This document shows, one piece after another, positions 28,998 through 35,217 of a stretch of DNA of 59,592 nucleotides (the first letter of the stretch is position 1; every line of letters begins with the position of its first letter). Location: contig NZ_CALMFB010000073.1 in assembly GCF_937863155.1 (NCBI RefSeq), positions 1-59,592 on the forward strand. The letters run 5' to 3'. This DNA comes from an uncultured Brevundimonas sp. (GTDB taxonomy: Bacteria; Pseudomonadota; Alphaproteobacteria; Caulobacterales; Caulobacteraceae). The position numbers were made by a program, and so were the translations under genes. The notes below the pieces were generated by a model, which ran no database searches, was not told the origin of the DNA, and saw nothing but the letters and a program-made list of their open reading frames with translations.

Positions 28998-30250
28998 CAC
29001 TGGGCTCCTTCGAAGGGGGCGCGGCCATCAAGGCGCGCGAGATCGATCTCGGCTCGGACGCGCGCGAGACGCGCGTCGACCGCTGCAGACCGGGCGTTGA
29101 CGAGGGCGGTGCGGGTCACCCGCAGTTCGACCTGGGAAATGCGGCCGGACTCAAAGCCGATGCGGGACAGGCGATAGGCTTCCTCTGCGGCGGTGACGCC
29201 GCCGTCAGCAGCGTTGACGCGACTGACCGAGGCCGAAAGGCGAGCGACCGCGGCAGCTCGGTCCGCCTGGGCTTCCTGCCGCGCACTCATCAGCCGGGCG
29301 TCGGCAGCGCGAAACTCGGCTTGCGCCGCTTCGATGTTTCCCCGGTTTCGGTCGAACAACGGCAGCGGCATGCTGACGCCGAAAGTCAGCGCCGTCGCAT
29401 CTTCCGCCTCGAAGCGGCGGATGCCGATACTGGCGTTGATGTCGGGGCGGGCCTGAACCCGTTGAACATCGATGCGTCGTTCGGCGGCGGACCGTTGGGC
29501 TTCGGCGACGCGGACCGTCGGCGCATCCTCGATCACGGATCCGATCGTCGTCGGCGCCTCGTCGAGAAGGCTGTCTTCGATCTGCGTGACCGGAACCGGG
29601 ATCATGGCGACAGCCGTGAGACGGGCATAGGCCGCGTCGCGTTCCGCGACAGCTTCATCCCGCGTCGCGCGCGCCGAGGCAGCCTCGGCCTCCCCCTGAA
29701 TGCCGCGGAGGAGAGGTTCGCGACCTTCCTCCACGAGGGTCAGGGCCGCGCGGGCATCCGCGACGGTCAGCGTGAGGGTTTCTTCCGCGAGCGTGGCTCG
29801 CCTCTGCGCGGCCTCCGCTTCGGCATAGACCAGGGCCAGGCGGCCTGCGGCGTCGATGACCGCAAGGTCTCGTTGAAGGCCCACTGCGCCGGCCTCGGCG
29901 CGAGCGGCGGCGATGCGCGTCGAACGACGTCCCCACAGCTCGAGATCCTGACTGATCGCCAGGGTCATGTCCGCGTTGTTCAGACCCGAATAGGGGCCTG
30001 AGCCATAGGCGTTCTCGACATCGAAGCCGAGGACAGGGTTGGGACGCACCCGTGCCTGACGGACACGGGCTTCCGCTGCGTCGTAGTTGGCGCCCGCCTC
30101 AAGGGTCGCAGGCGCATTCCCGAGTTGAGCGAGGAGTTGGGCATAGGTCGGAGCTGGGTCAGCCCATACGGGACTGGCCAGGGTCGCCGCGATCGCAGCG
30201 AGGGCGCAGCCGACCGCGTAACGCGGCCGCCTGCGAGATGTGGGAGACAT
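28997..30250 (-). CDS. czcC: Outer-membrane efflux protein, TolC/CzcC family
   Basis: 417 residues with signal peptide (YAVGCALAAIAATLASPVWA). Two OEP repeats: YDAAEARVRQARVRPNPVLGFDVENAYG, ISQDLELWGRRSTRIAAARAEAG in the first, and RPDINASIGIRRFEAEDATALTFGVSMPLPLFDRNRGNIEAAQAEF in the second; the RPNP and PLPLFDRNRG motifs are typical of CzcC. Forms the trimeric exit duct. 56 bases downstream of the His-rich gene. Confidence 0.93.
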   Translation of the reverse strand: MSPTSRRRPRYAVGCALAAIAATLASPVWADPAPTYAQLLAQLGNAPATLEAGANYDAAEARVRQARVRPNPVLGFDVENAYGSGPYSGLNNADMTLAISQDLELWGRRSTRIAAARAEAGAVGLQRDLAVIDAAGRLALVYAEAEAAQRRATLAEETLTLTVADARAALTLVEEGREPLLRGIQGEAEAASARATRDEAVAERDAAYARLTAVAMIPVPVTQIEDSLLDEAPTTIGSVIEDAPTVRVAEAQRSAAERRIDVQRVQARPDINASIGIRRFEAEDATALTFGVSMPLPLFDRNRGNIEAAQAEFRAADARLMSARQEAQADRAAAVARLSASVSRVNAADGGVTAAEEAYRLSRIGFESGRISQVELRVTRTALVNARSAAVDARLARVRAEIDLARLDGRAPFEGAQ

Positions 30251-30306
30251 GATTCATTTCCAGAGTTTCTGAGGACGAAGAGGCGCGCTAAGGCGCAGGT
30301 CTTCGG

Positions 30307-30663
30307 TCAGACTCTGGGAGGACGCTTCAGGCCGTCAGGCGTGATGGACGCCCGGAAGTCATCCTGTCGGCCGCTTTGCAGAGGAGGCTCGCCGAACGAC
30401 GGAGCAAAGGCGTCCACGGCAGGACCGCGCGCCGTTGAGGTGTGATGGCAGTGGCCGTGCGAGCAGATCCCGTGACCGCCGCTCTTGCCGCTGTGGTCGC
30501 CGTCGCTTTGATCATGATCGACGACCGCGTGAGCCGCAGGCGGTTCCGGCAGACAGGTCGCGGCGTCGACGGCGGGCGCAAAGAAGAAGGCGGCGAAGAC
30601 AAGAGTCATCGCCACGATCAGCTTCGCCCATGTCGTCATCGACCAGGTCATCGCGCGCTGCAT
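30307..30663 (-). CDS. Small His-rich secreted protein, probable metal binder
   Basis: 118 residues from ATG 30663 (MQRAMTWSMTTWAKLIVAM). Signal peptide ends near VDAATC. The mature part has HAVVDHDQSDGDHSGKSGGHGICSHGHCHH, dense in His, Asp and two Cys, a clear metal-ligand cluster. The position directly before czcCBA resembles CzcI-type small proteins of Czc loci, but similarity cannot be verified here. A longer frame begins with TTG 30687; the ATG is preferred for signal-peptide length. Confidence 0.7.
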   Translation of the reverse strand: MQRAMTWSMTTWAKLIVAMTLVFAAFFFAPAVDAATCLPEPPAAHAVVDHDQSDGDHSGKSGGHGICSHGHCHHTSTARGPAVDAFAPSFGEPPLQSGRQDDFRASITPDGLKRPPRV

Positions 30664-30691
30664 ACTTTCGTTCTCGAAGTCAGGCAATGCG

Positions 30692-31360
30692 TTACAAAGT
30701 CCGAGCAGCGGCGTGGGCTGCGCGGCTCTCCGCCCTAGCCTGCACCAAGATCGAAATGGCGGACTGGAGGAAGACTCCGCCCAGCAGAAGGCCCGCCAGC
30801 AAGTCCGGCCACCGGGATCCAGTCAGCCAGACCAGCCCGCCGGCCGCGGCGACGCCCAGGCTGTGGATCAGATCGTTCCGTGTGCAAAGCCAGACGGAGC
30901 GCACGTTGGCGTCACCGTCACGGAAACGCACGAGCAGCAGGGCGGCGATTAGATTCGCGGCGAAGCCGACCAGTCCCAGACCGGTGATGACGACGCCTTC
31001 GGGCGGCTGCCCCGTGACCGCTCTCCAGACGGCGTAGCCGAGAATGCTCACGGCCATGACGAGGAGGCTTGCGCTTTTGAAGACTGCAGCGCCGGACCGC
31101 ACCTGCACGGACTTGCCAATGGCCCAGAGGCTGATAGCGTAGGTGGCGCTGTCGGCCAGGAAGTCCATGGCGTTGGCGGCGAGAGCCGCCGAGCCCTGCA
31201 TGAGACCACCGGCGGCGACCGCGAAGAACCCACCCAAATTAAGGGCGATGACGGCCACCAGCACACGCCGATAGGCGGGCGAGGCCCCGTCGAACCGGAC
31301 CTGATGGCCGCAGCAGCCTCGTGACGGGGCGCAGGATTCTGTCGGGGCGGGCGTCGTCAT
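30692..31360 (-). CDS. Cation transporter, CDF family (second copy)
   Basis: 222 residues. MTTPAPTESCAPSRGCCGHQVRFDG gives Cys/His-containing N-terminus with CCGH; membrane segments VLVAVIALNLGGFFAVAAGGLMQGSAALAANAMDFLADSATYAISLWAIG, SLLVMAVSILGYAVWRAVTG and GLVGFAANLIAALLLVRFR follow the CDF fold with the MDFLADSATY metal site. First gene of the metal operon. An ATG at 31375 is in frame, but it lies inside the MerR operator and upstream of the predicted transcription start, so I start at ATG 31360, possibly leaderless. Confidence 0.85.
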   Translation of the reverse strand: MTTPAPTESCAPSRGCCGHQVRFDGASPAYRRVLVAVIALNLGGFFAVAAGGLMQGSAALAANAMDFLADSATYAISLWAIGKSVQVRSGAAVFKSASLLVMAVSILGYAVWRAVTGQPPEGVVITGLGLVGFAANLIAALLLVRFRDGDANVRSVWLCTRNDLIHSLGVAAAGGLVWLTGSRWPDLLAGLLLGGVFLQSAISILVQARAESRAAHAAARTL

Positions 31361-31373
31361 GCGACCTTCATGC

Positions 31374-31394
31374 ATCCTCTAGCCACTAGAGGAT
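31374..31394. promoter_or_regulatory. MerR-family (CadR/PbrR-type) operator and metal-operon promoter
   Basis: ATCCTCTAG-CCA-CTAGAGGAT is a perfect 9-base dyad with a 3-base centre, between the divergent merR-like gene and the CDF gene. Reading leftwards, TTGATC is the -35 overlapping the dyad edge and CATGAA just after it is the likely -10, with the overlong 19-20 base spacer that MerR activators twist. It closely resembles the published cadA and pbrA promoters (TTGAC-CCTATAG...CTACAGGG type). Confidence 0.85.
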
Positions 31395-31413
31395 CAAGCC
31401 CTATATTTCGCGA

Positions 31414-31860
31414 ATGGCCAGAGACCCATCCCCTCCCCCGCTCCGGACGATCGGTCGCCTCTCAGCCGAGACCGGCGTGAAGGTTCCGACGATCCGGTTC
31501 TACGAGCAGATTGGCCTGATGAAGGAAGCGCCCCGCACGGCAAGCGATCGGCGCCTCTACGACGGCGCGGCGACGCGGCGGCTCGCTTTTATTCGTCACG
31601 CGCGACAGCTGGGTTTCGAGATCGACGACATCCGCGCCCTGCTGGCGCTGTCCGACGAACCCGACCGCCCCTGCACGGAGGTCAACCGGATCGCCGAGCG
31701 CCAGCTTGCGGCGGTTGAGACTCGCATCGCCGGGCTTCAGACGCTCCACGCCGAGCTCGCCCGGATTCAGGCGGCGAGTTGTTCGGGTGGGCGGATCTCC
31801 GATTGCCGGGTGATCGAGGCGCTCGGAAACCATGCGCAATGCGACGGTCCTCACGCATAA
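31414..31860 (+). CDS. MerR family metal-responsive regulator (CadR/PbrR type)
   Basis: 148 residues. HTH: TIGRLSAETGVKVPTIRFYEQIGLMKEAPRTASDRRLYDG; dimer helix ERQLAAVETRIAGLQTLHAELARIQ; metal site Cys87 (DRPCTEV), Cys123 and Cys131 (CSGGRISDC) plus Cys143. A Cys before the dimer helix with a pair after it is the Cd/Pb/Zn sensor arrangement. Divergent from the metal operon with a perfect dyad operator between them, so it activates efflux genes on metal binding. Exact metal cannot be decided. Confidence 0.92.
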   Translation: MARDPSPPPLRTIGRLSAETGVKVPTIRFYEQIGLMKEAPRTASDRRLYDGAATRRLAFIRHARQLGFEIDDIRALLALSDEPDRPCTEVNRIAERQLAAVETRIAGLQTLHAELARIQAASCSGGRISDCRVIEALGNHAQCDGPHA

Positions 31861-31907
31861 GTGCGACGCTCGGCCTCCACCATTTCAGACGGTCGTGGTT
31901 GTCCCGG

Positions 31908-32825
31908 TCAGGTGAACTGCTGGGCGGCATCGTTGAGCGCCTTCGCCAATCTCATCGCCCCCACAGGGTCGCCGGCCGGGACCATGTGCGACACCATGCC
32001 TTTGATCGCCATGGGATGAGGCCCGCCGCCGTACGTCGGTTGAGCGAACGCGGCCGCTTGGCCAATGAACATCACCGGCAACGCCGCTTTTCGATCCGGC
32101 CCAAGCGCGGCGAGCCAGTCCTCGTTCGTAATCTCGGCGAGCGGCGCGATGATGCCCTCGACCTGCCGGAAATAGTCGGAGATGACCGCTGCTTCGGGAA
32201 ATGCCGTCGCAGGCGCGGGCCACAGGGCATCGTAGTCGAGCAGGTTCTTTACGTTCAGGACCACCAGCCCATGGTCCGCCTCGCACGCCTCGATCTGATC
32301 GGAGGCCTTCTTGATGTTGTCGTAAATCGTTCGGGCGCTTCGGCTGTGCAGGGTCTTCAGGGCCAGAGCCCAACGCCTGGAGCGGAAGGTCAACATAACG
32401 TCCGGATTGTCGCCCTTCGAGGACGAGGGGTGATCCAGCTTCACCTCGTCAGCAAACGTCATGGCCAGGGCGGCGACATAGAGCTCGATGACCTTGTTGC
32501 CGGCGTCATCGGTCACCGGGCTGGCGGCATTCTGCAGCACGGTCGTCTTCGCCAGCATCTTCAGATGGGGGATCAGCTCCCCGAAATCCTTGTGTCCGGC
32601 GACTCTCACCACTTTGCCGGCGAGATCGACGAAACCCATCGCCGCGCGCAGTACAGGCCGCGGATCCAGCGGCCTCAGAGCAGGATTTCGCCACATCTCG
32701 ATGACGTTCGTCATCTGCAGCGCCTCATCCTGCGACGCGCCCGCCAGATCCACGCCGTGTTCCGACAGGATCTCCAGAAAGCGATCAACCGTCGCCTCTG
32801 CGCTCGTGAAAGAAGGGTAGGACAT
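31908..32825 (-). CDS. Hypothetical protein, possible PD-(D/E)xK nuclease-like fold
   Basis: 305 residues from ATG 32825 (MSYPSFTSAEATVDRFLE), preceded by AGGTGA. Not recognised. Around residues 150-180 it reads DNPDVMLTFRSRRWALALKTLHSRSARTIYDNIKKASDQIE: an Asp, then a hydrophobic strand ending ALALK, as in the PD...(D/E)xK core with the second acidic residue replaced by Ala-Leu. If real, the nuclease may be inactive or atypical. Lies between the metal operon and the lasso locus, alone on its strand. Confidence 0.68.
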   Translation of the reverse strand: MSYPSFTSAEATVDRFLEILSEHGVDLAGASQDEALQMTNVIEMWRNPALRPLDPRPVLRAAMGFVDLAGKVVRVAGHKDFGELIPHLKMLAKTTVLQNAASPVTDDAGNKVIELYVAALAMTFADEVKLDHPSSSKGDNPDVMLTFRSRRWALALKTLHSRSARTIYDNIKKASDQIEACEADHGLVVLNVKNLLDYDALWPAPATAFPEAAVISDYFRQVEGIIAPLAEITNEDWLAALGPDRKAALPVMFIGQAAAFAQPTYGGGPHPMAIKGMVSHMVPAGDPVGAMRLAKALNDAAQQFT

Positions 32826-33071
32826 CAGGTCACCTGTCGCTCGCAATCGCTCCGCACAGTCTAGCAGCTTCAATCCGCCAGACCTGACCGCATGCCGCTC
32901 GCGCGAGAGGATCGACTCGACCGGGGATCTGACCCTAGACTGTATGGCGGCGGGTTCCGGAACGGATAGGCGTTGATCGAGAGCCAGGGGACGCGAAGGC
33001 GTCGGCGGCGATCAGCGCTGAAACACCCGGCTTCCGTACAGAAGTTCCAGGCCCGCCCCCTTTTCTCGCCC

Positions 33072-33314
33072 TTATTCGTCGTCTGGGTCGATGAGGCCTG
33101 CGCGAACCGCCACGGCGACCGCTTCGATCCGGGTTCTTACCCTTAGCTTTGCGCAGGTCTTTTCCAGGTAGCTATCGACTGTTCGCGGCGAGAGGCCGAC
33201 GATCTGGCCGATGTCGGCAGAGCTCTTGCCCCGGCTGACCCACAGGAGACACTCGGATTCGCGTGGGCTGAGCGCGGGGATCTCGCGGGGCTGGGCCGGT
33301 GACGCGCAATCCAT
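33072..33314 (-). CDS. Small LuxR-type HTH regulator (DNA-binding domain only)
   Basis: 80 residues from ATG 33314, with GAGGAG six bases upstream. The whole protein is a GerE/LuxR HTH: LSPRESECLLWVSRGKSSADIGQIVGLSPRTVDSYLEKTCAKLRVRTRIEAVAVAVRAGLI. No receiver or ligand domain. It is a clear relative of the 87-residue LuxR-type protein at 44754-45017, and the two flank the lasso locus. Divergent from the sigma factor gene. Target unknown. Confidence 0.85.
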   Translation of the reverse strand: MDCASPAQPREIPALSPRESECLLWVSRGKSSADIGQIVGLSPRTVDSYLEKTCAKLRVRTRIEAVAVAVRAGLIDPDDE

Positions 33315-33654
33315 GGACAACTCCTCAACTGAACGAGATTCACGTTGCGCGGGAATCGCCGTCTCCGGCAACGACAGTGAATTGCGGGCTTCCCGCCATT
33401 TTCTTGCGGAAGCCCCTCATCGGCTCTCGTCGGTTGCGCGGCTTGCGCCCGCCGCGCCTTTGATTCATGCTTCCGGTGCCGACGTCCGCGTTGGTGGGGC
33501 CTGGAATCCCCTGTGCGACATCAGATCATCGACGACCCTGCGCGCTGCGTGGATGTCGGTTGCCGACGCCTGTGGAGGCGTGCGCTGACGCGTGCGAGAC
33601 CCTGTGCGCGGTCTCGCCCGGATTCCGGACTTCCCGTGAAGAAGTCGGAGAGGC
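33315..33654. promoter_or_regulatory. 340-base divergent intergenic region
   Basis: No convincing gene. It must contain the promoters of the mini-LuxR gene (left) and the sigma factor operon (right). One notable element is an inverted repeat GGGCTTCC at 33386-33393 and GGAAGCCC at 33408-33415, 14 bases apart, which could be an operator. The short frames here have no ribosome sites or recognisable products. Confidence 0.5.
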
Positions 33655-34146
33655 GTGGTGACAGACACGGAGCAGCTGGGAGCGGAGGGGCAGGACGGTC
33701 TGGGCCGTCTGTACCGTCAGTACGCCCCATGGCTGGGCCGGCGTCTGCGCGGGCGCATCGGCGCTGATGCGGCTGCGGACGTCGTTCAGGAGACCTACAT
33801 CCGGGCCGCGCCCTACGTTCTGTCCAACATCCGGCATCCCAAAGCCTTCCTGCTGCGCATCGCTCTCAATCTGTTGAGCGACGAGAGGAGACGTGACGCT
33901 CGGCAGCAGCGCTTCCGTGAGACAGCGCCCCCGCCTGACAGCGAAGCCGCGTCGCAATTCGATGCGACCGTTTTGACCGAGATCATCCGTGCGATGCCGG
34001 CGCTCTATCGAGATGTCTTCGTTCTCAACCGCTTTGGCGGTATGACCTATCCTGAGATCGCCCGGACGCTCGACATCAGCGTAAAGACCGTGGAGTGGCG
34101 AATGGCCCGGGCGCTCGACTACTGCACGTCTCGGCTGGACCTTTAG
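33655..34146 (+). CDS. ECF sigma factor, FecI-like
   Basis: 163 residues. Region 2: LGRLYRQYAPWLGRRLRGRIGADAAADVVQETYIRA; region 4: MPALYRDVFVLNRFGGMTYPEIARTLDISVKTVEWRMARALDYC. The start is GTG 33655 (or the next GTG at 33658) after GGAGAGGC. Directly followed by FecR and a TonB receptor with an STN domain, which defines a FecI/FecR/FecA-type surface-signalling unit. Expected to direct transcription of the receptor and isopeptidase genes when the receptor is occupied. Confidence 0.92.
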   Translation: MVTDTEQLGAEGQDGLGRLYRQYAPWLGRRLRGRIGADAAADVVQETYIRAAPYVLSNIRHPKAFLLRIALNLLSDERRRDARQQRFRETAPPPDSEAASQFDATVLTEIIRAMPALYRDVFVLNRFGGMTYPEIARTLDISVKTVEWRMARALDYCTSRLDL

Positions 34147-34155
34147 GCAAGACGG

Positions 34156-35127
34156 ATGACGATCGAGGCGGAGGCCGACATCAGGCGCAAGGAAGCCGTC
34201 GAGTGGTTCGCTCGGCTCAATCAGCGCAAGGTCACGACAGCGGACGTGCGCGGCTTCAGCGTCTGGCGCCGTCATCCGGACAATGCGCGCGCCTTCCAGA
34301 AGGTCGAGGCCATGTGGGACGCGGCGGGCGCTCTTGCCGGCAACCCGGAGATGGCCGCTTTGACCACTGAAGCGGTCCGGGCCGCCCAAGGCCGCAGACG
34401 GAGACCGTCCGGCCTGCTGGTTCCCCTTGGCGTTGCGGGCGCAGCGGCTCTGGCGATCTGTGTCGTCAGCATCGCCTGGCTTCAGCAACGCCCGGTGTCC
34501 TATGCAACGGCGATCGGGGAGCAGAGGACCGTGCAGCTGGACGACGGCTCAAGGATCGTTCTGGACACCAACTCTGTCGTTTCAGTCCGTTACACGCGGG
34601 ACAACCGCTCGGTCACCCTGACCTCCGGCCAGGCGATGTTTGATGTCGAAGACGATCCGTCACGTCCGTTCGTCGTGGCGGCGGGCGACACCCGGGTCAC
34701 CGCCTTGGGCACCCGGTTCGATGTGCGCCGGTCGGGCGAAGGCGCGCGGGTCATCCTGGTCGAGGGCCGCGTCGCCGTTCGACAGGAGGAGGCGCGGTCC
34801 GCGCAATGGTCCCTCAAGCCTGGCCAGCAGGTTACGACATCGGCGGACCGGCCGCGCGTGATCGCGGCCAATGTTCCTGCCGCGACGAGCTGGACCGTCG
34901 GACGACTGACGTTCGAGAACACGCCCATCTCGGTCGCCGTGGCGGAGGTCAACCGATACAGCCGCGAGCCGATCGAACTCCGAGATCCCCGCATCTCCGA
35001 AATACGGGTCAGCGGGGTCTTCAATGCGGGCGACATCGACGGCTTTGTCGCCGCGCTCACGGACCTCTATCCCCTCAGGGCGACGCGAAGCGCCGAGGGT
35101 CGCATCGTACTGGCCGGCGGCGCCTGA
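34156..35127 (+). CDS. FecR-type anti-sigma / transmembrane signal transducer
   Basis: 323 residues. N-terminal cytoplasmic FecR segment (EAVEWFARLNQRKVTTADVRGFSVWRRHPDNARAF), one membrane span near residues 86-110 (LLVPLGVAGAAALAICVVSIAWL), then the periplasmic FecR domain ATAIGEQRTVQLDDGSRIVLDTNSVVSVRYT, GQAMFDVEDDPSRPFVVAAGDTRVTALGTRFDVR. The C-terminus (FENTPISVAVAEVNRYS) is an STN-like fold. Relays receptor state to the sigma factor 9 bases upstream. Confidence 0.92.
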   Translation: MTIEAEADIRRKEAVEWFARLNQRKVTTADVRGFSVWRRHPDNARAFQKVEAMWDAAGALAGNPEMAALTTEAVRAAQGRRRRPSGLLVPLGVAGAAALAICVVSIAWLQQRPVSYATAIGEQRTVQLDDGSRIVLDTNSVVSVRYTRDNRSVTLTSGQAMFDVEDDPSRPFVVAAGDTRVTALGTRFDVRRSGEGARVILVEGRVAVRQEEARSAQWSLKPGQQVTTSADRPRVIAANVPAATSWTVGRLTFENTPISVAVAEVNRYSREPIELRDPRISEIRVSGVFNAGDIDGFVAALTDLYPLRATRSAEGRIVLAGGA

Positions 35128-35217
35128 AAATAATCTGCCTCCGGACTTAGGGGAAACCCCGCGACCCAACGTCTCCTCCCCGCCCCGCAAGTTCGCGGGT
35201 AACTAACGGGGGAAACC

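Noticed and set aside
35128-35217. FecI-type promoter before the receptor gene
   Set aside because: GGAAAC at 35152-35157 is a fair -35 but the nearest CGTC/GTCTCC is only about 12-13 bases away, too close for an ECF promoter, so I do not list it as a feature.
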